This document shows positions 8,971 to 17,172 of a DNA stretch of 64,000 nt, piece after piece. Both the position numbers and the translations under genes were made by a program. Location of the stretch: the NCBI RefSeq assembly GCF_003610375.1, contig NZ_RAPZ01000012.1:248001-312000 (forward strand), in the 5' to 3' direction. The notes under the pieces are model-generated. The model was not told the origin of the DNA. It was given only the letters and a program-made list of their open reading frames with translations, and did no database searches. Within the stretch, counting starts at the first letter, position 1. Each line of letters starts with the position of its first letter. The DNA is from Sphingomonas sp. PP-CC-1A-547 (GTDB lineage Bacteria; Pseudomonadota; Alphaproteobacteria; Sphingomonadales; Sphingomonadaceae).

Positions 8971-11601
8971 TTAGAAGAACAGTTTGCGGATGCTGAGGCG
9001 GACGGTGCGGCCGAGCGGGTCGAGATAGTCGGGCTGGTAGGTGTTGGGAACAACGCCCGTCGCGTCGGTGACGCGCTGGCGGGTGTTGAAGACGTTGTCG
9101 ACCGACAGGCTGACGCGCATGCCGCGCAGCCATGGATGCGCCTTCACCCATTCGAGGCGCTGGCCGAGATCGGCGAACAGGCGGGCGTTGGCGGTGGCGA
9201 GGCCGCCGAAGTTGAGCGTCTCGGGCGCGGCGATCGTGCCGCCGTTGACGCGCGTGCCGGTCGCGTAGTTGGCGGATATGCGCGCGCCGAGGCCGTTGTT
9301 GGTGTACCCCGCCTGCGCCTCCAGTTCGTGACGCGCCTGCCCGCCGCTGTTGCCGATCGCGTCGCCGTTCAGCAGGTTCAGGCTAGGCCCGCCGTCTGCG
9401 ACGAGGACGCGGTCGGTGAAGTGCCAGGTGTGGTAAACCGCGAACTGGATGCGGCCACCGGCTTGCCCGCCACGCCCGCCGAAGCCACGCCCGCCGCCTC
9501 CGCCGCCGGGACCACCAGCGCCGGGACCACCGGCACGCGCACCGTCGCCGCGCGCACCCTCACCGCGCGGTCCATCGCCGCCTGCGCCACCGGGACGACG
9601 GCCGCCGGGGGGTTGCAGGCCTTCGAACGGGTTGGGACCGGTGCCGGCACGATACGCCTCGAGTTCACGCTGGATCTTCGACTTGAGCGGTGCGGAGAAG
9701 TTGATCCCCCAGCGCAGTTCGGAGCGATCGCTGCGCGCGAAATTGATCGGCCGCCGATCGACCTGCAATAGGTTGCCACCCGCGTCGCGCTGGAAGCGAT
9801 CGGGGAACGCCGCCTCGATCGCCGCGGTCGCTGCCGGGAAGGCTGCGATCGGGTTGTCGACCCGGCTCTCGACATAATTGGCGGTGATCGAGAGGTCCTT
9901 GGCGGACCAGGGCTTCAGCGTTAGCCCGACTTTCTTGACGTGATTGTTGTCCGCGACCAGCCCGGGATTGCCGCCGCTGATCGTCGTGACGGTCGCGGTC
10001 TCGCCGCGCACGTAATCGAACACGCGGACGTTGGGCGTGGTGATCGACGGGTTGCCAAGCTGCTGCGCGGTCGGCGCCTCGTCGGTGTCGGTTACGGATG
10101 CGATCACGCGCACGCCTTCGATCGGCGACCAGTTCGCGCCGTAGCCGAGTGTTTGCAGCGTGCCAAAGTCCGAGAGGTGATCCTCGGCGAGGTTGAAGTT
10201 CGCCGACAGCGTGCCGAGGAACGGCAGCACGTCCTTCGACCGGCTCGTCAGCGGCACGTCGACATTGACCTGGCCATTGACCGTGTCGCGCGACACCCGG
10301 CCCTGCGTATCGACCCCCAGAAGATTGACGGTGCGGTACGAGCGGCTTTTGAAATCGGCGGTTTCGGCACCGAGCTTGATCGTCGTCGAGACTGCGCCTG
10401 CAGGAAGCGAGAAGAGATTGCCGTTCGCGACCGCGTCGAGTTCGCCGGTGCTCTGCGTCGCATAGGCGCGGTTGCCGGGCAGTGCGCCGAAGTCGCTCGC
10501 GCTCAGGCGGCCGAACGGGTTGGCGGTCGGATCGCCAGCGCGGATGCGGGCAGCGAAAGCGCTCGCGTCGACGCCGGTCTCGGTGAAGGTCTGCGTGTCG
10601 CTGCGATCGTAATTGCCCGTCACGTTCCACCGCCACGTGCCGATATCGCCGTTGAGCGTGGTGCCGAGATGCGCGGCGATCGACGAGGTCCGCTGGGTCA
10701 ACGGCAGGACGCCGTCGTCTTCGATCGCGCGATTGACGGACGTGGTGCTGCCGAACGGTGTCAGCGCGACGACGGGCAGGCCGTTGAGGCTGCGGCTGTC
10801 GGTCGATTCGAGGCGGCCGTTGATCGTCGCGCCGATATTGCCGAAGATGTTGCGCGCATAGACGCTGTTCGCGGTGAAGGTGCTGGTCGCGGACTGGAGC
10901 GTGCGGAACGGCCGCTGGTCGACGACATTGCCATCCGCGCCGAGCCCGCTGTTCGCGGTGCGCTGAGGCTGGAGGATGTCGCGCTGCGATTCGGTGAGCG
11001 GCTCGCTCGACGTGTATTCGACGTGCAGGTTGAGCCGGCGATCGCGCGCGATGTTGAGCATGTCTAGCGAGCCCTTGGGGGTGTTGCCGCCGCCCTCGGT
11101 CGCCTGCGTGTCGGCGGCCTCGGCAGTCACCGCGCGGAAGCGGCGGCGCAGGACGAAGTTCACGACTTTCTGGTCGGCGCGATAGCCGTATTTGAGCGCG
11201 ACCTCCTCGGGCAGGATCTCGACGCGCTGGATCGCCTCGGTCGGGATGTCGCGAATCTCGCTGAAGCTGGAGATGCGGCGGCCGTTGAGCAGCACGACCG
11301 GCGCGCCGCCGCTGCCGCGACCGCTGGTGGTCTGCGGGCTGAGTTCGTTGAGCAGGTCGGAGACGGTGCTGACGCCGTAGGATCGAATCTCGGCCTGGCC
11401 CAGCGTCTGGTCGGGTGGGATGTCGCCGATCACCGCGCCGGGGAGTTTGCGCGAACCCGTGACGACGATCTCCTCGGATTCGGCGCCCTCGTCCTGTTCG
11501 GGCGATTGCGCGGCGGGTGCGGCGGCGGGACGCGACGGTGCCTGTTGCGCGGCCGCCATTGCGGGCATGCTCACTGCCAGAACCAGACCCAAACTGCGCA
11601 T
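8971..11601 (-). CDS. TonB-dependent receptor with a glycine-rich insert
   Basis: The ATG at 11601 gives an 876-aa protein beginning MRSLGLVLAVSMPAMAAAQQ, a proper signal peptide. The reading frame stays open far upstream, but that stretch overlaps the MFS gene and is not coding-like. EEIVVTGSRK opens the plug, which continues with PVVLLNGRRISSF, RVEILPEEVALKYGYRADQ and VVNFVLR. The barrel occupies the rest and ends RLSIRKLFF with the terminal phenylalanine typical of outer-membrane proteins. Around residues 650-720 there is a low-complexity insert rich in glycine, arginine and proline. The gene follows a sugar-porter MFS gene by 92 bases on the same strand, so a carbohydrate substrate is a reasonable guess, not a demonstration. 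Confidence 0.9.
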   Translation of the reverse strand: MRSLGLVLAVSMPAMAAAQQAPSRPAAAPAAQSPEQDEGAESEEIVVTGSRKLPGAVIGDIPPDQTLGQAEIRSYGVSTVSDLLNELSPQTTSGRGSGGAPVVLLNGRRISSFSEIRDIPTEAIQRVEILPEEVALKYGYRADQKVVNFVLRRRFRAVTAEAADTQATEGGGNTPKGSLDMLNIARDRRLNLHVEYTSSEPLTESQRDILQPQRTANSGLGADGNVVDQRPFRTLQSATSTFTANSVYARNIFGNIGATINGRLESTDSRSLNGLPVVALTPFGSTTSVNRAIEDDGVLPLTQRTSSIAAHLGTTLNGDIGTWRWNVTGNYDRSDTQTFTETGVDASAFAARIRAGDPTANPFGRLSASDFGALPGNRAYATQSTGELDAVANGNLFSLPAGAVSTTIKLGAETADFKSRSYRTVNLLGVDTQGRVSRDTVNGQVNVDVPLTSRSKDVLPFLGTLSANFNLAEDHLSDFGTLQTLGYGANWSPIEGVRVIASVTDTDEAPTAQQLGNPSITTPNVRVFDYVRGETATVTTISGGNPGLVADNNHVKKVGLTLKPWSAKDLSITANYVESRVDNPIAAFPAATAAIEAAFPDRFQRDAGGNLLQVDRRPINFARSDRSELRWGINFSAPLKSKIQRELEAYRAGTGPNPFEGLQPPGGRRPGGAGGDGPRGEGARGDGARAGGPGAGGPGGGGGGRGFGGRGGQAGGRIQFAVYHTWHFTDRVLVADGGPSLNLLNGDAIGNSGGQARHELEAQAGYTNNGLGARISANYATGTRVNGGTIAAPETLNFGGLATANARLFADLGQRLEWVKAHPWLRGMRVSLSVDNVFNTRQRVTDATGVVPNTYQPDYLDPLGRTVRLSIRKLFF

Positions 11602-11693
11602 ACCCGTTCCACCCCGATGATCGAGCATGCCGATTAGGCGGCAATTGTCGCAGGATTGTGCCGGTTCGGCGGTGCTTTCGTCACAAGCGCGGC

Positions 11694-13037
11694 TTATCGC
11701 GACATATGCGCTTCCATCTCCTCCAACGGCACGCCCTTGGTCTCGGGAAAGTATAGGAACACGGTCACGAACTGCACCGCCATCATCGCGGCGAAGAACA
11801 GGAACGGGGCGCCTGCCGACCATGCCGCAGCGATGGGGAAGACCTGCGCGATCACCGCGTTCCAGCCCCAGTGACTCGACGACCCGATGCTCGACCCGCG
11901 CGCGCGGACGTTCTGCGGGAAAACCTCCGAGATATAGACCCAGATCACCGCGCCCGAGCCGGGGGCGAAGAACATGATGAACACGATCAGCGACGGCAGC
12001 AGCAGCCAGTTGGGCAGGACTCCCAATAGCGCCAACCCGCCGACGGTCAGCGCCGCGGTCATGCCGGCCGAGCCCCACAGCAGGAGCGTTCGCCGCCCGA
12101 TCCGGTCGATCAGGAGCATGCCGAGCAGCGTGAAGACCATGTTGGCGACACCGATCATCACGGCTTGCAGGTCGGGCGAAAGGCTGCCGCCGGACGCCTT
12201 GAAGATGTCGTTGAGGTAATAGAGGAACGCGTTAATGCCGCTGAACTGGTTGAACATCGCGACCAGGAAGGCGAGCGTGATCGGCTTGCGGTGGCGCGTC
12301 CAGGACAGCGACGCTTCGCCCTTCGGCGCATCGAGGTCCGCGCACGCGACGTCGGGACTCATTCCGACCAGCGCCAGCACGTCCTTCGCCTCGACGTCGC
12401 GACCCTTGGCGAGCAGCCAGCGCGGCGAATTGGGAATGCGGAACAGCAGCGCGGAGAAGACCAGCGACGGTGCCGCGACGATCCCGAGCTTCCACCGCCA
12501 CTCGACATCGCCGAGATCGAGCGAACCGATGACCGCGTTCGAGACATAGGCGAGCAGGATGCCGAGGATGACCGCGAACTGGAACCCGCCGACCATTTTC
12601 CCGCGCTGTGCTGGCGGCGCCAGCTCGGCGATATAGGCGGGTGCGAGCACCGACGAGCCGCCGATCGCGATGCCGTTGATGAAGCGGAAGCCGATGAAGC
12701 TGTGCCAGTTCCACGCCAGCGCACAGCCAAGCGCGGTGACGACGTACAGGAAGGCGAGCATCCGCAGCACGTTGCGACTGCCGTAGCGATCGCCGAGCGT
12801 GCCCACGAACAGCGCACCGATCAGCGTACCCCAGAGCGCGGACGAGACGGTGAAGCCTAGCCACGCCTCGCTCAGCGCGAACTTCGCCTTCAGTGCGCCG
12901 GTGACGCCGGCAATCACCGCGGTGTCGAAACCGAACAACAGGCCCGAGAGCGCGGCAGTGGCGACGCTCGCGATCAGGACGGTGCTGGGCTGGGCCGAAG
13001 GGCGAGATGCGGTGGGCGCGATCGTCATGTCCGGCAC
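11694..13037 (-). CDS. MFS transporter, sugar porter family
   Basis: This 447-aa inner-membrane protein has about 12 hydrophobic helices. Sugar-porter hallmarks are present: LLFGFDTAVIAGV in the first helix, GTLGDRYGSRN in the 2-3 loop, RFINGIAIGGSS, the P-x-S-P-R-W-L loop after helix 6 (IPNSPRWLL), DRIGRR in the 8-9 loop, and the terminal PETKGVPLEEM. It is related to XylE/GalP/AraE-type proton symporters; the specific sugar is not readable. The downstream TonB receptor 92 bases away could supply the sugar across the outer membrane, making a two-membrane import pair. Confidence 0.93.
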   Translation of the reverse strand: MPDMTIAPTASRPSAQPSTVLIASVATAALSGLLFGFDTAVIAGVTGALKAKFALSEAWLGFTVSSALWGTLIGALFVGTLGDRYGSRNVLRMLAFLYVVTALGCALAWNWHSFIGFRFINGIAIGGSSVLAPAYIAELAPPAQRGKMVGGFQFAVILGILLAYVSNAVIGSLDLGDVEWRWKLGIVAAPSLVFSALLFRIPNSPRWLLAKGRDVEAKDVLALVGMSPDVACADLDAPKGEASLSWTRHRKPITLAFLVAMFNQFSGINAFLYYLNDIFKASGGSLSPDLQAVMIGVANMVFTLLGMLLIDRIGRRTLLLWGSAGMTAALTVGGLALLGVLPNWLLLPSLIVFIMFFAPGSGAVIWVYISEVFPQNVRARGSSIGSSSHWGWNAVIAQVFPIAAAWSAGAPFLFFAAMMAVQFVTVFLYFPETKGVPLEEMEAHMSR

Positions 13038-13193
13038 GTTTCAACAGTTTGACGGCCGCCGCAAGCGCCGCAAGGCCGCCGACACCTTCGCGATGAACCG
13101 GTTCGACGAAAACACCCATTTCAGGTCTTTGAAAGCGCGTTAACGAATCGCCGACTAGCCCGTGCACATTGACAGGCGCAAAGGGGCGAGGCG

Positions 13194-14252
13194 TTGCCGA
13201 CCGCAGTGATGAGAATCGTGATGGCAGCTGCGGCGTCGGTGGCGGCGATCGCCGTGCCGGGGACCGCCTGGGCTGCCTGCGGTGTCGCGAAGACCTCTTC
13301 CGCCGATGTCGGTACCTTCTCGCCGGCCGCGCTCTATTCGACCGACACGGTGCCGTCGGCGATGCCCTACGTCGCGACCACCGGGTCGTTCGGCTGCGCG
13401 AACACCACGCTGCTGGCGCTGATGTCGAACGATTCGCTGGTCGCCACCGTCAAGGCGGGTACGGTCCTGACGCTGAAGTCCGGCACGTCGACCGCTACCT
13501 ACCTGTTGGCGGCGGACCAAGGCGGCCAGTATCCGATCGTTCCGGGCACGCCGCGCACGCTCGTCAACGGCACCGGCTTGGCGCTGCTCAGCAACGGGCG
13601 CGCTGCCGTGCCGATCTACCTGAAGGCGCGGAGCACGACCAGCCTGGCACCCGGTGTCTATACCGGCAGTTTCGAGGTGAAGTGGGACTGGTCGTTCTGC
13701 ACGCTGCTCGGGCTGGACGCGCTTGGGCTGGTGAATATTTGCTTAAACCGCGATAGCGGCAGCGCCAGCGGGACCGTCGCCGTCACCATGACCGTCGCCG
13801 AAAAGGGCGCGATCGTCTCCGTCTCGCAGCGGACCACATGGGAAGCGTCCGCATCGACCAACAACCCCAAGGCCATCCCCGGCTCGAAATTGCGGATCAT
13901 GATGCGGATCGAAAACCCCGACATCGTGCCGCTCGACCTCAACACGCTCGCCGTGACGCTGCCCACCCCCGCCGGGCTGCGCATCGCGCTCGACGGGGAC
14001 GGCACGGGCAACGGCCCGGTCGTGCGGGGTGACGATACCACCGGCACGACCGGGTTGCGGTTCAGCTATGTATCGCCGTCTGACGGCGGCGACGACGTCG
14101 ATTTCGCCACCGGCAGCAACGTCTGGGGCTACACCCCGGTCGCCGGCGATGCGACGACGCAAGGGCTGGTCACCGCGGTAAAGTTCAATCCGAAAGGCAA
14201 GATGGCCGCCGGCACCGCCTATACGATCTCGATTCCCTATTCGGTCAAATGA
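13194..14252 (+). CDS. Secreted protein of unknown function, possibly spore-coat-U/Csu-pilin-like
   Basis: This 352-aa protein has a signal peptide (ASVAAIAVPGTAWA|ACGVA). It starts at TTG 13194 with AAGGGG about 7 bases upstream; ATG 13209 is an alternative and leaves the signal peptide intact. The mature protein is beta-rich and full of serine, threonine, glycine and small hydrophobic residues. It has an early cysteine pair (ACGVA and FGCANT) and a later pair (SFCTLL and NICLNR). The pattern of A-P-G-V-Y-T-G-S-F-E-V-K-W resembles the closing strand of SCPU (Csu-type fimbrial) domains, but no chaperone or usher gene is nearby, so this is a weak assignment. The second half has FSYVSPSDGGDDVDF-type strands. 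Confidence 0.7.
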   Translation: MPTAVMRIVMAAAASVAAIAVPGTAWAACGVAKTSSADVGTFSPAALYSTDTVPSAMPYVATTGSFGCANTTLLALMSNDSLVATVKAGTVLTLKSGTSTATYLLAADQGGQYPIVPGTPRTLVNGTGLALLSNGRAAVPIYLKARSTTSLAPGVYTGSFEVKWDWSFCTLLGLDALGLVNICLNRDSGSASGTVAVTMTVAEKGAIVSVSQRTTWEASASTNNPKAIPGSKLRIMMRIENPDIVPLDLNTLAVTLPTPAGLRIALDGDGTGNGPVVRGDDTTGTTGLRFSYVSPSDGGDDVDFATGSNVWGYTPVAGDATTQGLVTAVKFNPKGKMAAGTAYTISIPYSVK

Positions 14253-16631
14253 TCAGGCCGGCACGTCGGTAGCAGGCGAAGCAGGCATGCCGCCGACGAT
14301 CTCCATCTTGGTCGCGGTCGAGCCGACTTCGATGCCCGCCTCGCGGAACTGGCGGAGCAGCGTGAACAGCAGTTCGCTGCGCATCGGATAGGCATCCCGC
14401 GGGCTCGCCACGTACGCGAAGCAGTTGAACTTGGCGCGACCGGCATCGATCGAATCGATGAACACCTTGGGCTCGGGATCGTCGAGCACCTCGTGCTTCT
14501 CCGCGAATGCCGCGAACAGCATCGTCCGCACCGCATCCAGATCCTCCTCGAGCGGCACCGAGAATTGAAGCTGGATCCGGCCGATCGGCGCTGCCAGCGT
14601 CATGTTCTGGATGGTCTTGGTGATCAGCTCCGAATTCGGGACGATCAGCGTCGAGCGGTCCGCCACCTGGATCTCGGTCGAGCGGACGTTGATCCGCTTT
14701 ACGTCGCCCTCCATGTTACCGATCCGGACGAGATCGCCGATCTTCACCGGGCGCTCGGCGAGCAGGATCAGGCCTGAGACGAAGTTCTGCGTGATCGCCT
14801 GGAGGCCGAAACCGATCCCGACCGACAGCGCGCCGAGCACTACGGCAAGCTTCTCCATGCCAATCCCGAGCGCGCCGAGCGCCCACAGCACCGCGGCGAT
14901 GATCCCGGCATAGCGCGCGACCATCATCACCGAATTCTGCGCGCCGGCATCCATCGCGGTGGTCGGCAGATAGCTGTTCACCAGCCAGTGCTGCAGCCCG
15001 CGCATGATCGCGAGCGCGACGAACAGCACCGCGATCGAGCGCAGCACCGCGCCCGGCGAGATCGTGACCTGGCCGATCGTCACGCCGTTCGCGACCGTCC
15101 CGAACAGCTCGAACGCCGAGCCGACGCCCGCCCCGAACGGCGCCATCACCGCGCCGACCGCGAGCAGGATCAGCAGCAGCCGCAACACCGCGGACAGCAG
15201 TACGCCGATCTGGTCGACGGTCTTGTTGTCGACCCCGAACCCGCTGTTCGCCGAACGCCCGAGACGGTTGCCGCTCGACAGCAGCGTCCGGCACGCATCG
15301 TCGGTGAACGTCATCATCAGGTACAACGACGCGCCGACGATCGCCCCCCACAGCAACCACGTCGCGACCTTCAGCGCGAAGTTCACATAGCCGATCAGCC
15401 CGGCGATCAGCGTCACGAGCAGGACCAGCCAGACCAATGTCGCGACGATCGCGAGCAGCGTGTTGCGCGCGGGCTTTGTCGGGTCGGGCAGCGCGGCGGC
15501 GCGCAACCGGCCTAGCGTCACCAGGATCGCGCCGAGCAGGACGATGTGGAGCAACGCAACGACCGCGTTGGCCGCGCTCGATGCCGGCGCGCTGATGCCG
15601 ATCAGCGTGTTCGTCGCGATCAGCAGCTGGCCGAAAAAGATCAGCCCGGCGGCCATCCAGGTGTACGGGCGCAGCGCCTGCGCGGCCGGGTCGCCGATCG
15701 GCAGCAGCCGCCATGTGGACTGGCCGCGCAGCAGGAGCGCACCGCCGAGCGACGACACGAACGCGCAGAACCATGTGATCCCGACGAAGAGCGCGCCGAA
15801 CCGGCTCCAGGCGGGCGATACCAGCCCGGCCCAGCGCAGCGAGGCGACGATCGCCCAGGCGGCGAGGCCGGGCAGCGCGGTGCCGATCACGACCAACCAC
15901 AGCGCATAGGCCGAGCGTCGCAGGCGACCGCCGGGCGCGTGGTTGGTCGCGTAGCGCCGGCCGACGCCGTGCAGCCAGCGTCGTAGCGGCACGATCAGCA
16001 CCAGCGCGGTTAGGATCCCGATCAGCAGGCCGGTGCCGGCGCGCATGTCGAACCGCGCGCCGAACTGGCGGATCTCGACATTGGCGAACCGCATCATGCG
16101 CGCGGTGTCGCGCGGCAGGTGATCGACGATCGCGGCCCATAATGTCGGCGACAGCGGCGAGCCGGTGTTTTCGGACAGTTGCTGGCCGAGTTCCTCCGCC
16201 TCGGCCGCACCGATATCGTCGATCTGCTGCTTGGCCTCGATGCCGATGAGGCGGGCGCGCTTGATCGCGGAGTCGATCGCGGACTGGCTCTGCGCGAGGA
16301 GCTTGCGTTGCTGGCGGATCTCGGGCGCTTCGACCACGCCGGGGGTGGCGGCGCCGAGCTCGGTGACGCGCGCCTGGACGAGGGCCATCTCGGGGGTGAG
16401 GGTGCGGACTGCGTCGGCGGCGGTGGTCTGCACGGTTTGCGCGCGGGTACGGAGGGCTTGCCGCGCCTTGTCGTCGCGCGCGGCGGGGGTGGCGTCGTCG
16501 ATCGCCTGGAGTTCGGCGGAGGCTTGGGTGAGGCTCGCTGCGACGGTCGCGACCTTGGGCTCGTCCTGCGCGATCGCGGGGAGCGCGCTGGCTAGAAGGA
16601 GGAGCGTGGCGAGGTAACGGAAGAGGGTCAT
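14253..16631 (-). CDS. Large mechanosensitive channel, DUF3772 plus MscS domain
   Basis: The ATG at 16631 gives 792 aa beginning MTLFRYLATLLLLASALPAIAQ, a clean signal peptide; the frame is open upstream but lacks a better start. Residues about 25-190 form a helical, glutamine/alanine-rich periplasmic domain of the DUF3772 type. A long stretch of about ten membrane helices follows. The MscS pore/beta domain spans about 545-760, with GIGFGLQAITQNFVSGLILL, ERPVKIGDLVRIGNMEGDV and STEIQVADRSTLIVPNSELI. This domain order is that of MscK/MscM-like large channels that release solutes on hypo-osmotic shock. It converges on the preceding gene with no spacer: both stops lie inside TGATCA. Confidence 0.9.
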   Translation of the reverse strand: MTLFRYLATLLLLASALPAIAQDEPKVATVAASLTQASAELQAIDDATPAARDDKARQALRTRAQTVQTTAADAVRTLTPEMALVQARVTELGAATPGVVEAPEIRQQRKLLAQSQSAIDSAIKRARLIGIEAKQQIDDIGAAEAEELGQQLSENTGSPLSPTLWAAIVDHLPRDTARMMRFANVEIRQFGARFDMRAGTGLLIGILTALVLIVPLRRWLHGVGRRYATNHAPGGRLRRSAYALWLVVIGTALPGLAAWAIVASLRWAGLVSPAWSRFGALFVGITWFCAFVSSLGGALLLRGQSTWRLLPIGDPAAQALRPYTWMAAGLIFFGQLLIATNTLIGISAPASSAANAVVALLHIVLLGAILVTLGRLRAAALPDPTKPARNTLLAIVATLVWLVLLVTLIAGLIGYVNFALKVATWLLWGAIVGASLYLMMTFTDDACRTLLSSGNRLGRSANSGFGVDNKTVDQIGVLLSAVLRLLLILLAVGAVMAPFGAGVGSAFELFGTVANGVTIGQVTISPGAVLRSIAVLFVALAIMRGLQHWLVNSYLPTTAMDAGAQNSVMMVARYAGIIAAVLWALGALGIGMEKLAVVLGALSVGIGFGLQAITQNFVSGLILLAERPVKIGDLVRIGNMEGDVKRINVRSTEIQVADRSTLIVPNSELITKTIQNMTLAAPIGRIQLQFSVPLEEDLDAVRTMLFAAFAEKHEVLDDPEPKVFIDSIDAGRAKFNCFAYVASPRDAYPMRSELLFTLLRQFREAGIEVGSTATKMEIVGGMPASPATDVPA

Positions 16632-16770
16632 CCGGGGTGCTGTACAGCTATGGGGTCGGAAACGGGAGGGGGTGGCGTTGGGCTTGGGTCTCGGCACCGC
16701 TGCCGCTGTTTTCAGCAAGTCTCAGGACGAGCGCCTGCCCATCGCACGTCCATCCGACAAACAGATGTAC

Positions 16771-16872
16771 TACCCCGGCGAAGGCCGGAGCCCAGATGGA
16801 AAGGTCGCTGTAACGAAGCGCTGACCTAGATCACCAGCCGCTCTCAACTGGGCTCCGGCCTTCGCCGGGGTG
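16771..16872. repeat. REP-like long inverted repeat, CCGGCGAAGGCCGG type
   Basis: A 24-base arm starting ACCCCGGCGAAGGCCGGAGC (from 16772) is repeated in perfect inverted form, ending at about 16871, around an unrelated spacer of roughly 50 bases. Each arm can also fold on itself (CCGGCGAAGGCCGG). It is one of a family of similar elements in this window. This space (16632-17172) holds three such elements and no gene that I can see. Confidence 0.8.
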
Positions 16873-16919
16873 GGTGATTGGAACGCGGTACTGGAAATGC
16901 AGCCGCCGGCTAGACCCTA

Positions 16920-16978
16920 CTTGTTCTCCCGCGAAGGCGGGAGCCCAGACTGGGTCCCCGCCTTCGCGGGGAAACAAG
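16920..16978. repeat. REP-like inverted repeat, CCCGCGAAGGCGGG type
   Basis: CTTGTTCTCCCGCGAAGGCG with its GGAGCCCAG tail (16920-16947) is inverted in CTGGGTCCCCGCCTTCGCGG and its tail (16950-16978), almost without spacer. It has the same architecture as the elements at 30249, 34582 and 52004. Confidence 0.75.
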
Positions 16979-17032
16979 AAGTGCGGTCCGCTGCGCCATG
17001 ATGGCCAGCAGGAAAGCGGCCCCTTTCCCCCT

Positions 17033-17128
17033 CCGTCATCCCGGCGGAGGCCGGGACCCACCGCTCCGCACATTCAATTCTATCCGGTATGCGGAACGGT
17101 GGATGCCGGAACGAGTCCGGCATGACGG
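17033..17128. repeat. Imperfect inverted repeat, TCATCCCGGC type
   Basis: CCGTCATCCCGGC...CACCGCTCCGCA on the left pairs imperfectly with TGCGGAACGGTGGATGCCGG...CATGACGG on the right. It lies 45 bases downstream of the pccA stop and could form the 3' end of that transcript, but it has no T-tract. Confidence 0.6.
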
Positions 17129-17172
17129 GGCGGGATGGGCGTTTACTGGGGCGGAACTGGACCGCGCGTCGC

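Noticed and set aside
11602..12078. N-terminal extension of the TonB receptor frame to 12078
   Set aside because: It overlaps the C-terminal part of the MFS gene on the same strand in another frame, is Arg/Gly-rich without domain character, and the signal peptide at 11601 marks the true start.
16771..17128. CRISPR-like array in the cluster of repeats
   Set aside because: The repeats are three different inverted elements, not direct repeats with regular unique spacers, and no cas genes are present.
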